A stretch of DNA of 64,000 bases, taken from Streptomyces bottropensis ATCC 25435 (GTDB lineage: Bacteria; Actinomycetota; Actinomycetes; Streptomycetales; Streptomycetaceae). Below, one piece after another: positions 19,130 to 26,953 of this stretch. Made by a program: the position numbers and the translations under genes. Each line of letters opens with the position of its first letter. Position 1 is the first letter of the stretch. A model generated the notes under the pieces. That model made no database searches. It saw only the letters and a list, made by a program, of their open reading frames with translations, and was not told the origin of the DNA. The stretch covers positions 3,540,265-3,604,264 of the forward strand of contig NZ_KB911581.1 in assembly GCF_000383595.1 (NCBI RefSeq), written 5' to 3'.

Positions 19130-19675
19130 ATGCAGTGGACGAAACAGAGCGAACAAACTGTGTACTCGAACCGCTGGTTCAGCGTCAATCTCGCGGATGT
19201 CGCGTTGCCGGACGGGCGGCGCCTGGACCACTTCCTGATACGGCTGCGGCCCGTGGCCGTGGCCACCGTGATCAACGAGGCCAACGAGGTGCTGCTGCTG
19301 TGGCGGCACCGCTTCATCACCGACAGCTGGGGGTGGGAACTCGCGGCGGGCGTCGTCGAGGACGGCGAGGCCGTGGCCGAGGCCGCCGCCCGTGAACTGG
19401 AGGAGGAGACCGGATGGCGGCCGGGACCCCTGCGCCACCTGATGAGCGTCGAGCCCTCCAACGGGCTCACCGACGCGCGGCACCACATCTACTGGGCCGA
19501 CGAGGGCGCGTACGTCGGTCATCCGGTGGACGACTTCGAGTCGGACCGCAGGGAATGGGTTCCCCTCAAGCTCGTTCCCGACATGGTCGCCCGCGGCGAG
19601 GTTCCGGCCGCCAACATGGCGGCCGCCCTGCTCCTGCTGCACCACCTGCGTCTCGGGCAGGACGCCAGGTCCTAG
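19130..19675 (+). CDS. Nudix hydrolase
   Basis: A 181-residue Nudix enzyme resembling ADP-ribose pyrophosphatases. The Nudix box (G-x5-E-x7-REUxEExGU) reads GVVEDGE, then AAARELEEETGW, intact, at about residues 77-99. Upstream strands (VATVINEANEVLLLWRHRF) and the SVEPSNGLTDARHHIYWA segment are typical. It would hydrolyse a nucleoside diphosphate linked to another moiety with Mg2+. The start is the ATG at 19130 (MQWTKQSEQTVYSNRWF). Its stop codon abuts the stop of the convergent membrane protein gene with no gap. Confidence 0.88.
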   Translation: MQWTKQSEQTVYSNRWFSVNLADVALPDGRRLDHFLIRLRPVAVATVINEANEVLLLWRHRFITDSWGWELAAGVVEDGEAVAEAAARELEEETGWRPGPLRHLMSVEPSNGLTDARHHIYWADEGAYVGHPVDDFESDRREWVPLKLVPDMVARGEVPAANMAAALLLLHHLRLGQDARS

Positions 19676-19933
19676 CTAGCGGCCCAGCGCCTGCCAGACG
19701 GACACCACCAGGGCGCCCAGGGCCGTGAGAGCCGCCACCGCGGGCAGGGGCCAGCGGGCGTGCTCCAGTGTGACGACCCGGGTGTTCAGGTCGTCCAGTT
19801 CCTTGGCGCTCTGTTCGGCGCGGTGGCTCAGCAGGGTCAGCCCTCCTTCGACGCGTGTGTGCGCCACATCCAGGCGGCGGCGTAACTCTGCGAGTTCGCC
19901 GTGGTGCACGGGATGCTTTGGGTCGATGGCCAC
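19676..19933 (-). CDS. Small coiled-coil/tail-anchored membrane protein
   Basis: An 85-residue protein starting at a GTG (19933) with AAAGGAG eight bases before it. Residues 14-55 are a heptad-rich helix (ELAELRRRLDVAHTRVEG, SAKELDDLNTRVVTLEHA), followed by one C-terminal membrane span (LPAVAALTALGALVVSVWQ). The layout resembles phage XhlA/holin-associated proteins and small tail-anchored proteins, but no holin or lysin is nearby. Function unknown. Confidence 0.65.
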   Translation of the reverse strand: MAIDPKHPVHHGELAELRRRLDVAHTRVEGGLTLLSHRAEQSAKELDDLNTRVVTLEHARWPLPAVAALTALGALVVSVWQALGR

Positions 19934-20065
19934 GAGTCCGCTCCTTTCTGTAGTCGTCCTCGTCCCTTGCGTGTGCAACGGAAGTCAACTCGCCAGGTGG
20001 GCGCGTGGGGAGAGTGTGCGAACGGCATATGCGTGTCCGCCGCGCACACGGTGTGTGAATACGAC

Positions 20066-20095
20066 GGGCCCGGCACCTTTCCCGGTGCCGGGCCC
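20066..20095 (-). terminator. Hairpin terminator of the hydroxyacyl-CoA dehydrogenase gene
   Basis: A perfect 12-bp stem (GGGCCCGGCACC at 20066-20077 and its complement at 20084-20095) with a 6-nt loop lies 29 bp past the stop of the minus-strand gene. No T run follows. Confidence 0.65.
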
Positions 20096-20124
20096 ATCGG
20101 AACGAGATGACTGACCGTCCGTAG

Positions 20125-21000
20125 TCAGGCGTACGAGTAGAAGCCCGACCCCGACTTCCGGCCGAGCCTGCCCGCGTCCACCATGCGCTGGAGCAGCGGG
20201 GGAGCGGCGTACAGCGGCTCCTTGTACTCCTCGTACATCGAGTTGGCGATCGAGACGATGGTGTCCAGACCGATCAGGTCGGAGAGCCGCAGCGGCCCCA
20301 TCGGGTGGGCGCAGCCCAGCTCCATGCCGTTGTCGATGTCCTCACGGCCCGCGATCCCCGACTCGAACATCCGGATCGCGGAGAGCAGATACGGCACGAG
20401 CAGCGCGTTGACGACGAAGCCCGAGCGGTCCTGGGCGCGCACGGCGTGCTTGCCGAGCACCTTCTCGGCGAACAGCTGCGCCCGGCTGAGGGTGCCCTCG
20501 GAGGTGGTGAGCGCCGGGATCAGCTCGACGAGCTTCTGCACGGGGGCCGGGTTGAAGAAGTGGATACCGATGACGTGGTCGGGCCGCGAGGTGGCGACCG
20601 CGAGCTTCACCAGCGGGATGGAGGAGGTGTTGGAGGCGAGGATCGCGTCCGGGCGGGTCACCACCTGGTCGAGCACCTGGAAGATCTCCGTCTTCACCTG
20701 CTCGTTCTCCACGACCGCCTCGATGACGAGGTCACGGTCGGCGAACTCGCCGAGATCGGTGGTGAAGCTGAGGCGCGCCTGCGTCCCGTCCCGGTCCGCC
20801 TCGGTGATCTTGCCGCGCTCGGCCGCCTTGGACAGGGAGTTGAACAGCCGGGTACGACCGATCTCCAGGGCCTCGCCGCTGGTCTCGGCGACCTTCACGT
20901 CCAGTCCGGCGCGGGCGCACACCTCGGCGATGCCCGCTCCCATCTGGCCGCAGCCCACGACTCCGACTCGTGCGAGATCTGCCGTCGGGAAGTCCGTCAC
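20125..21000 (-). CDS. 3-hydroxyacyl-CoA (3-hydroxybutyryl-CoA) dehydrogenase
   Basis: A 291-residue soluble dehydrogenase with the N-terminal NAD-binding fold (VGVVGCGQMGAGIAEVCARA), the substrate loop ASNTSSIPLV, the catalytic HFFNPAPVQKLVELI segment with the family's His-Glu dyad, and the C-terminal dimerisation domain (PMGPLRLSDLIGLD). It oxidises or forms 3-hydroxyacyl-CoA, for example in butyryl-CoA formation for polyketide starters or in beta-oxidation. The single-domain length is that of the FadB2/Hbd type, not of a multifunctional FadB. Monocistronic with its own terminator. Confidence 0.92.
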   Translation of the reverse strand: MTDFPTADLARVGVVGCGQMGAGIAEVCARAGLDVKVAETSGEALEIGRTRLFNSLSKAAERGKITEADRDGTQARLSFTTDLGEFADRDLVIEAVVENEQVKTEIFQVLDQVVTRPDAILASNTSSIPLVKLAVATSRPDHVIGIHFFNPAPVQKLVELIPALTTSEGTLSRAQLFAEKVLGKHAVRAQDRSGFVVNALLVPYLLSAIRMFESGIAGREDIDNGMELGCAHPMGPLRLSDLIGLDTIVSIANSMYEEYKEPLYAAPPLLQRMVDAGRLGRKSGSGFYSYA

Positions 21001-21176
21001 ATCGTCCCTTTCACTGGTCCACGTGCGTGGCAGATACCTCCGGTGCGGTCCTGCGCCACACCCGCACGTTACCCGTGACGGCTACCGATCAGTATTCCGG
21101 GTGTCCCGTGGAAGGCTGGCCGGGAACCGGTCCGCGACGGTGCGGACACGCCAGAAGCGGTACGCGGAGGTGGGCG

Positions 21177-22433
21177 ATGCATCGGAAGCCACGCATGTCA
21201 CGACGGGCGTTCTGGGCGACCGCGGCGGCGACGCTCGTGGCGGCCGGGGGCGCGGCGGCCGGTACCGCCATCGCCGGTGGGTCCGGACCCCGCCGCAGGG
21301 CGGCCGAGGGCGAGATGCGCGGGATGTGGCTGGCGACCGTCGCGGGCCGGGACTGGCCCTCCGCGCCCGGCCTGACCGCCGCCCGACAGCGCGCCGAACT
21401 CCTCGCCCACCTCGACACCGCCGTGGCCCGCCGCCTCAACACGGTGATGTTCCAGGTCCGCCCCACCGCCGACGCGCTCTGGCCCTCCCCGCACGAGCCC
21501 TGGTCGCAGTACCTCACCGGTACCCAGGGGAAGGACCCCGGCTGGGACCCGCTCGGCACGGCGGTCGAGGAGGCCCACGCCCGGGGCCTGGAACTGCACG
21601 CCTGGTTCAACCCCTACCGGATCGCCCTCCACGCCGACCCGACCCGTCTCGTCGCCTCGCACCCGGCCCGCCGGAACCCGAGCTGGGTCGTCGCCTACGG
21701 CGGCAGGCTGCACTACAACCCCGGCATCCCCGCCGTCCGCGCCTTCGTGCGCACGGCCATGCTCGACGCCGTACGGAAGTACCCCGTCGACGCCGTGCAC
21801 TTCGACGACTACTTCTACCCGTACCCGGTGGCCGGCCAGGTCTTCGACGACGACGCGGCGTACGACCGGTACGGCGGGAGCTTCCCCAACCGGGCCGCCT
21901 GGCGGCGCGACAGCGTCGACCGGCTGGTCCGGGAGACGGCGGCGGAGATCAAGGTCATCCGCCCCGGCACCCGGTTCGGGATCAGCCCCTTCGGGGTGTG
22001 GCGCAACGCGGAGACCGACGAGCGGGGGTCGGACACCCGGGCGGGCGTACAGACGTACGACGACCTGCACGCGGACACACGGACCTGGGTCCGGGAGAAC
22101 TGGATCGACTACGTCGTGCCACAGCTGTACTGGAACATCGGCTTCGCCCCGGCCGACTACGCCAAGCTGCTGGCCTGGTGGGCGGAGACCGCCCGGGACA
22201 GCGGGACACGCCTGTACATCGGGGAGGCCCTGTACAAGGCGGGCGACCCCGCGCAGCCCGCGGCCTGGCAGGACCCGGCCGAGCTGTCCAAGCACCTCGC
22301 CCTCGCCCGTGACGTCCCGGAGGCACGCGGACACGTCTTCTTCTCGGCCAGGGAGGTCAGGACCGACGCGATCGGCGCGATGGCACGCGTGGTCACCGAC
22401 CACTACCAGCGGCCGGCGAAGCCACCGCGCTGA
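21177..22433 (+). CDS. Secreted GHL10/DUF187-type glycoside hydrolase-like protein
   Basis: A 418-residue exported protein of the YngK/GHL10 family (glycosyl-hydrolase-like 10). The N-terminus has a twin-arginine-like signal, RKPRMSRRAFWATAAATLVA. The barrel begins EMRGMWLATVAGRDWP, with FQVRPTADALWPS, HAWFNPYRI, GRLHYNPGIP, DAVHFDDYFYPYP and ISPFGVWRN, all conserved in the family; the two acidic residues in HFDDYFYP are likely catalytic. Related proteins cleave peptidoglycan or other glycans, but the substrate here is not known. GGAGG at 21166-21170 fixes the ATG at 21177. Confidence 0.85.
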   Translation: MHRKPRMSRRAFWATAAATLVAAGGAAAGTAIAGGSGPRRRAAEGEMRGMWLATVAGRDWPSAPGLTAARQRAELLAHLDTAVARRLNTVMFQVRPTADALWPSPHEPWSQYLTGTQGKDPGWDPLGTAVEEAHARGLELHAWFNPYRIALHADPTRLVASHPARRNPSWVVAYGGRLHYNPGIPAVRAFVRTAMLDAVRKYPVDAVHFDDYFYPYPVAGQVFDDDAAYDRYGGSFPNRAAWRRDSVDRLVRETAAEIKVIRPGTRFGISPFGVWRNAETDERGSDTRAGVQTYDDLHADTRTWVRENWIDYVVPQLYWNIGFAPADYAKLLAWWAETARDSGTRLYIGEALYKAGDPAQPAAWQDPAELSKHLALARDVPEARGHVFFSAREVRTDAIGAMARVVTDHYQRPAKPPR

Positions 22434-22455
22434 CGCGTGCGGACGGGGGCGATCG

Positions 22456-22653
22456 CTACCTCGGGTCCCCGGGGTGCCGGACGACCGTGTCCGGGCCCGG
22501 GGACATCAGTGCCTCGTGCCCGTCGTCCTCGAACCGGACCCGGTAGGGCGGGTTCCCGTCATGGCCGAGCACCTCCAGGACCTCGGCGGTCCGGTCGTGG
22601 TGCCCGACGGTCCTGCCGTGCACCAGCAGGGTGTCGCCTACAGTTGCCTGCAT
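22456..22653 (-). CDS. DUF1918 domain protein
   Basis: A 65-residue protein made only of a DUF1918 domain: VGDTLLVHGRTVGHHDRTAE, then GNPPYRVRFEDDGHEALMSP and GPD. It is a small SH3-like beta barrel of unknown function, abundant in actinobacteria. GAGGAGG precedes the ATG. A TAGACT -10-like hexamer on the minus strand lies at 22698-22703. Confidence 0.85.
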   Translation of the reverse strand: MQATVGDTLLVHGRTVGHHDRTAEVLEVLGHDGNPPYRVRFEDDGHEALMSPGPDTVVRHPGDPR

Positions 22654-22754
22654 CGGGGGCCTCCTCGTCTCGCACGAAAGTGGCGGTCCGTGACCGCAGT
22701 CTATTGCGGGCGGCGCCGGTGGGACCGGTGTGCGCGACGGACTCTCAGACGCCC

Positions 22755-23762
22755 TCAGGCGGAGGAACGCTGGGTGACCGCGATGCAGACCAGCACGGCG
22801 GCGGCCGTCAGGGGCGCGGCCGGGGTGAGCTGCTCACCGAGGAGCAGCACCGACCACACCAGTGTGAGCAGCGGCTGCGCGAGCTGCAACTGGCTGGCCT
22901 TCGGTATGCCGATCGCCGCCATGCCCCGGTACCAGAGGACGAGCCCCAGGAACTGGGACCCGGCCGCCACCCACACCAGCCCGGCCACACTGTGCGCGGT
23001 CAGCTGTACCGGCTCGTGGGCCAGGGCCAGCAGGGCGCCCGGCACGCTCAGCGGCAGACACAGCACCAGGGCCCAGCCGATGACCTGCCAGCCGGGCATC
23101 ACCCGGGCCAGCCGGCCGCCCTCGGTGTAGCCGGCCGCGCAGACCAGCAGGGCGCCGAAGAGATAGAGGTCGGCGGATGTCAGCGCGCCGCCGCTCTGTG
23201 TCACGGTGAAGGCGATGACGGCGGCGGCCCCGGCGAGGGCGGCGGTCCAGAAGGTGCGCGAGGGGCGCGTCCCCATGCGCAGCGCCGAGAACAGGGCCGT
23301 CGTCAACGGGAGCAGGCCGACCACCACGGCGGCGTGCGCGGTGGTGGAGGTCCGCAGCGCGAGCGTCGTCAGCAGCGGGAAACCCAGCACGACACCGGCG
23401 GCCACGACCGCGAGCCCCGCCCAGTGCCGACGGGCGGGTGGCCGCACCCGCAGAGCCAGCAGACAGCTTCCCGCGATGACGGCGGCGAGGACGCTGCGCA
23501 CGGCCACGAGGGACCAGGGGCCGAAGCCCTCCAGTCCCCAGGCGGTGGCCGGAAAGGTGAGGGAGAAGGCGGTGACGCCGAGGGCGGCCTGGAGGGTGCC
23601 GCCGGTGCGGGGGAGGGGGCCGGGCGCGGCGGGGGCGGCCGACCGGGTCGCGGTGCGGGCCGCCGGTCGTGGAGCGGTGGGTCCCGGCGGTGGCTCACCG
23701 GGTGCCGCACTGCCGTCGACCGCTACTGAACCCGGGGCGATAGCGCTACTCTCTACTCTCAT
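22755..23762 (-). CDS. EamA/DMT-family transporter
   Basis: A 335-residue inner-membrane protein with about ten hydrophobic segments in two EamA repeats (for example SLVAVRSVLAAVIAGSCLL and GLVWVAAGSQFLGLVLWYRG). These carriers export amino acids or other metabolites. A Pro/Ala-rich extension of about 50 residues precedes the first span; no other plausible start exists, so translation begins at the ATG at 23762, whose CAT overlaps the ATG of the divergent MocR regulator. That arrangement suggests the regulator controls this exporter. Confidence 0.85.
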   Translation of the reverse strand: MRVESSAIAPGSVAVDGSAAPGEPPPGPTAPRPAARTATRSAAPAAPGPLPRTGGTLQAALGVTAFSLTFPATAWGLEGFGPWSLVAVRSVLAAVIAGSCLLALRVRPPARRHWAGLAVVAAGVVLGFPLLTTLALRTSTTAHAAVVVGLLPLTTALFSALRMGTRPSRTFWTAALAGAAAVIAFTVTQSGGALTSADLYLFGALLVCAAGYTEGGRLARVMPGWQVIGWALVLCLPLSVPGALLALAHEPVQLTAHSVAGLVWVAAGSQFLGLVLWYRGMAAIGIPKASQLQLAQPLLTLVWSVLLLGEQLTPAAPLTAAAVLVCIAVTQRSSA

Positions 23763-23774
23763 GCAAGAGCGTAG
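23747..23774. promoter_or_regulatory. Shared divergent promoter/operator of EamA and MocR genes
   Basis: Rightward: TACTCT at 23747-23752, with a second copy at 23754-23759, just before ATG 23761. Leftward: TACGCT (minus strand of 23768-23773) five bases before ATG 23762. Both spacings suit -10 boxes of leaderless transcripts. CTACTCTC (23753-23760) and GAGCGTAG (23767-23774) form a 7-of-8 inverted repeat centred on the start codons, a likely MocR operator. Confidence 0.5.
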
Positions 23775-25206
23775 CAGCGGTGCGGAACTGGCGGAACAGC
23801 TGCGCAGGGAGCTGGACCGCTACTCACCCGGTGGAAAGCTGCCGTCGAGCCGGGCGCTCGTCGAGCGCTTCCGGGTGAGCCCGGTGACCGTCTCGCGGGC
23901 CCTGGCGCACCTGGCCGCCGAGGGGCTCGTGGTGACCCGGCCGGGAGCGGGCGCCTTCCGGGCGTGGCCGCGCGAGAGCCGGGCGGCGACCGTGGGGGAC
24001 ACCTCCTGGCAGGAGGTCGCGCTGAGCGCGGACGGCAGCGCCGAGCCGTCGCCCCGCACGGTGGACGCCTCCGGCGTGCTGGTCTCCCTCGCCTCCCCGC
24101 CGCCCGGCGTGATCGAGTTCAACAGCGGCTATCTGCACCCGTCCCTGCAGCCGGAGCAGGCCATGGGCGCCGCCCTGTCGAGGGCCGGACGCAGGCCCGG
24201 AGTGTGGGCCCGGCCGCCGGTCGAGGGTGTGCCGGAGCTGCGGGAGTGGTTCGCGCGGAGCATCGGCGGTGCGATCACCGCGGCCGAGGTGATCGTGGCG
24301 GCGGGCGGCCAGTCCGCCCTGACCACCGCCCTGCGCGCCCTCGCGCCGCCCGGAGCGCCGGTCCTCGTCGAATCGCCCACCTATCCGGGCATGCTGGCGA
24401 TCGCGCGGGCGGCCGGACTCAGGCCCGTGCCGGTGCCGGTGGACGCGGACGGGGTCAGACCCGCCCTGCTCGCCGACGCGTTCAAGGCCTCCGGCGCCCG
24501 GGTCTTCGTCTGCCAGCCGCTCTTCCAGAACCCCACCGGCGCCGCCCTCGCGGTGGACCGCAGGGGCGAGGTGCTGCGGATCGCCCGGGAGGCGGGGGCC
24601 TTCGTCGTGGAGGACGACTTCGTGCGCCGGCTGGTGCACGAGGACGCCGGGCCCCTGCCCGAGCCGCTGGCGGCCGACGACCCCGACGGCGTGGTCGTGC
24701 ACGTCTCCTCGCTGACGAAGGCCACCTCGCCCAGCTTCCGGGTGGGCGCCCTGGCCGCCCGGGGGCCGGTCCTGGAACGGCTGCGCGCCATCCAGGTCGT
24801 CGACACCTTCTTCGTCCCGCGCCCCCTCCAGGAGGCCGCCCTCGAACTCGTCGGCTCACCGGCCTGGCCCCGCCATCTGCGGGCGGTCTCCAGGGAGTTG
24901 CGCAACCGCCGGGACACGCTGACCGCCGAGCTGCGGATGCGGCTGCCCGAACTCGCCCTGCCCCACATCCCCTCCGGCGGCTACCACCTGTGGCTGCGCC
25001 TGCCCGACGGCACCGACGAGCCCGCCCTGGTCGCCGCGGCCCTCCGCGCGGGCGTCGCCGTCACCCCCGGCCGCCCCTACTTCAGCGCCGAACCCCCGGC
25101 CGGACACCTGCGGTTGAGCTTCGCGGGTGTCGCGGGGGCGGGGGAGATCACGGAAGGGGTGCGGCGGCTGAGGACGGCCGTAAACGGATCGACAGCGGGT
25201 CTGTGA
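23761..25206 (+). CDS. MocR-type (GntR HTH plus aminotransferase) transcriptional regulator
   Basis: A 481-residue fusion. Residues 1-70 are a GntR winged helix (GKLPSSRALVERFRVSPVTV, LAAEGLVVTRPGAGAF). Residues about 110-480 form a fold-type I aminotransferase domain: PTYPGMLAIA, FQNPTGAALA, VVEDDFVRRL, and the PLP lysine K320 in SSLTKATSPSFRVG. MocR regulators sense PLP or an amino-compound and usually control a divergent gene, here the EamA exporter. No Shine-Dalgarno is possible between the divergent starts, so the mRNA is probably leaderless. The GNAT gene follows 17 bp later, likely co-transcribed. Confidence 0.9.
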   Translation: MQERSSGAELAEQLRRELDRYSPGGKLPSSRALVERFRVSPVTVSRALAHLAAEGLVVTRPGAGAFRAWPRESRAATVGDTSWQEVALSADGSAEPSPRTVDASGVLVSLASPPPGVIEFNSGYLHPSLQPEQAMGAALSRAGRRPGVWARPPVEGVPELREWFARSIGGAITAAEVIVAAGGQSALTTALRALAPPGAPVLVESPTYPGMLAIARAAGLRPVPVPVDADGVRPALLADAFKASGARVFVCQPLFQNPTGAALAVDRRGEVLRIAREAGAFVVEDDFVRRLVHEDAGPLPEPLAADDPDGVVVHVSSLTKATSPSFRVGALAARGPVLERLRAIQVVDTFFVPRPLQEAALELVGSPAWPRHLRAVSRELRNRRDTLTAELRMRLPELALPHIPSGGYHLWLRLPDGTDEPALVAAALRAGVAVTPGRPYFSAEPPAGHLRLSFAGVAGAGEITEGVRRLRTAVNGSTAGL

Positions 25207-25223
25207 CCTGCGAACGTCCAGTC

Positions 25224-25661
25224 ATGAGTGACGAGCCGGCCCTCCCCGAGGGCTATGAGATGTCCGACGACCCCGACCGTATCGACGTCGGACGGGTCCA
25301 CCGGTGGCTGTCCACCGACGCGTACTGGGCCCTCGGCCGCTCCCGCGAGAAGCAGCAGAGCGCGGTCCGGGGATCGCTCAACTTCGGGGTGTACGACACG
25401 GGTTCGGGGGAGCAGGTCGCGTACGCGCGGGTGGTGACCGACCGCGCCACCTTCGCGTGGCTCTGCGATGTGTACGTCGACCCCGCGGTGCGCGGGAAGG
25501 GGCTGGGCACCGCTATGGTCGCGGCCGTGCGCGACCACCTGCTGCCGTACGGACTGCGGCGCGTCCTGCTCGCCACGCACGACGCGCACGGTGTCTACGC
25601 GAAGCTCGGGTTCGAGCCGCTCGCCCGGCCCGACCGGTGGATGGCGCTGGTGCTCGAGTGA
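25224..25661 (+). CDS. GNAT-family N-acetyltransferase
   Basis: A 145-residue GNAT acetyltransferase. The acetyl-CoA binding motif A is VYVDPAVRGKGLGTAMVAAV, with the R/Q-x-x-G-x-G/A loop intact; the C-terminal GVYAKLGFEPL is the usual last strand-helix. It begins DRIDVGRVHRWLSTDAYWAL, as in the YitI/sialic acid acetyltransferase-like group. It follows the MocR gene by 17 bp, so it may modify the amine whose level MocR senses. Substrate unknown. Confidence 0.87.
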   Translation: MSDEPALPEGYEMSDDPDRIDVGRVHRWLSTDAYWALGRSREKQQSAVRGSLNFGVYDTGSGEQVAYARVVTDRATFAWLCDVYVDPAVRGKGLGTAMVAAVRDHLLPYGLRRVLLATHDAHGVYAKLGFEPLARPDRWMALVLE

Positions 25662-25765
25662 GGTCCGGATGCGGTGACGACTGCTCGGGGCGTGCGGCGA
25701 AATATCCCGGTAACTCCTGAGTAACACCTCTTGACCTGCGCAGTCTCCCGTTCCACCATCGCCGC

Positions 25766-26341
25766 ATGCCACTTCGGGTCACGTTCGTCGCCGCCGCGCG
25801 CTGCTCCTCGCTGCTCGCGGAACGTTTCGAGGACGACCGGCCGCTGGACCAGGCCGGCTGGGACGAAGTGCAGCGCGCCGCCCATGAGCTGGTGCCCCTG
25901 GCGGCGGCCGAGCTGCGCTACTGCTCACCCACACCCCGCAGCCGGGCCACCGGGGACGCCCTCGGCTACGCCCCGCTGGCCCAGCCCGCGCTGCGCGACT
26001 GCGACATGGGCCGCTGGCGCGGATTCACGCTCGGCGAGGCCATGGCGCGGGAGCCCTCGGCCGTGGACGCCTGGCTCACCGACCCGCGTTCCACGCCGCA
26101 CGGCGGGGAGTCGCTGATCACCTTCATCTCCCGTATCGGCGGCTGGCTCGAAACCCGGCCCGCCGATGACGGCTGCCGTATCGTCGCGGTGGCCGAGCCG
26201 TCCGTGCTGCGCGCCGCCCTCGTCTACGCGCTCAAGGCCCCGCCCTCGTCGTACTGGAACATGGACATCGGTCCCCTGGCGACGCTCACGGTCGCGGGCC
26301 ACGCGGGCCGCTGGAACCTGCGTCTGGGCGCCGCGCGGTAG
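25766..26341 (+). CDS. Histidine-phosphatase-fold protein with lost catalytic residues
   Basis: A 191-residue protein with the outline of the histidine phosphatase (phosphoglycerate mutase-like) superfamily: an initial strand MPLRVTFVAAARCSS, then YCSPTPRSRATGDALG (the SPLxRxxxTA helix), DCDMGRWRG (the E/D-G-W-x-G strand), PHGGESLITFISRI and VAVAEPSVLRAALVY. The catalytic RHG of the first strand is replaced by AAR, and the second His, normally S/TH in the penultimate motif, reads AEP. Both phospho-acceptor and partner histidines seem absent, so it is probably a non-catalytic member. Such variants occur near cobalt transport genes in actinomycetes; none is seen here. Confidence 0.7.
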   Translation: MPLRVTFVAAARCSSLLAERFEDDRPLDQAGWDEVQRAAHELVPLAAAELRYCSPTPRSRATGDALGYAPLAQPALRDCDMGRWRGFTLGEAMAREPSAVDAWLTDPRSTPHGGESLITFISRIGGWLETRPADDGCRIVAVAEPSVLRAALVYALKAPPSSYWNMDIGPLATLTVAGHAGRWNLRLGAAR

Positions 26342-26351
26342 GCGGGGCATC

Positions 26352-26801
26352 TCACGGTGTGCGTTCGCGGGTGAGGTCGGTGACCAGGAGCTGCTGCTTC
26401 GCGGGGCCGCCGACCCGCCAGACGGTCCGCCAGCGGTCCTCGTCGTGGACCTCGAACGCGCCCCGGTAGAGATCGGCGGCGCACGGGTGGTCCGTGCGCC
26501 ACCGGCCGGAGGTCAGGTCCAGGTCGTGGAAGGGGCGGCCGTCGGCGAAGCGGACGTCCGCCGTGCCGGGGACGGGGCCCGGCAGGAAGCGCAGCGTGCG
26601 CTCGGCGGGACGGGGCGCGCCCTGCCACACGAAAGTTCCGGTCTCGCGGTGGAGCAGTCCCCCGTCGTTCAGCGGGCTGAAAACGGTCCTGCCGGTGAAC
26701 TCCCCTTCCGCCCCGCTCGTCAGGTCCCGCACGGATCGCAGGACCCGCCAGCTTCCGGCGAGATACGCCAGGGCATCGCGAACTGGCAGGAAATCGCCCA
26801 T
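26352..26801 (-). CDS. DUF6314 family protein
   Basis: A 149-residue protein with a lipocalin-like pattern: LAGSWRVLRSVRDL at the start, GEFTGRTVFSPL, GLLHRETGTFVWQG, and an end strand QQLLVTDLTRE. This resembles DUF6314, a single beta-barrel domain of unknown function. It converges on the phosphatase-fold gene with a 10-bp gap and is divergent from the arabinofuranosidase gene. Confidence 0.7.
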   Translation of the reverse strand: MGDFLPVRDALAYLAGSWRVLRSVRDLTSGAEGEFTGRTVFSPLNDGGLLHRETGTFVWQGAPRPAERTLRFLPGPVPGTADVRFADGRPFHDLDLTSGRWRTDHPCAADLYRGAFEVHDEDRWRTVWRVGGPAKQQLLVTDLTRERTP

Positions 26802-26850
26802 CCGTCCCTCCCTTCCGGCCCGTCCGACACTTTTGGTGCTGTGCGACCCG

Positions 26851-26880
26851 TTGACGCTGATCAGCTCACCTCCCTATCTT
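26851..26880 (+). promoter_or_regulatory. Probable promoter of the arabinofuranosidase gene
   Basis: TTGACG (26851-26856) and TATCTT (26875-26880) with an 18-bp spacer. GCTGATCA occurs in the spacer and again just downstream, and GTTCGA (26884-26889)/TCGAAC (26913-26918) form a spaced inverted repeat; either could be a sugar-repressor site. Confidence 0.5.
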
Positions 26881-26953
26881 GCCGTTCGATGTGCTGATCA
26901 TTGTCTGATATTTCGAACCACTCCATGCCCCCACCCCGAGCCGCGGAGTATTC

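Noticed and set aside
19676..19933. Phage holin or lysis cassette
   Set aside because: The small coiled-coil/membrane protein recalls XhlA, but no lysin, holin or other phage gene is adjacent.
25766..26341. Pseudogene or frameshift in the phosphatase-fold gene
   Set aside because: The frame is intact at normal length with typical codon use; only catalytic residues differ, so it is kept as a gene.
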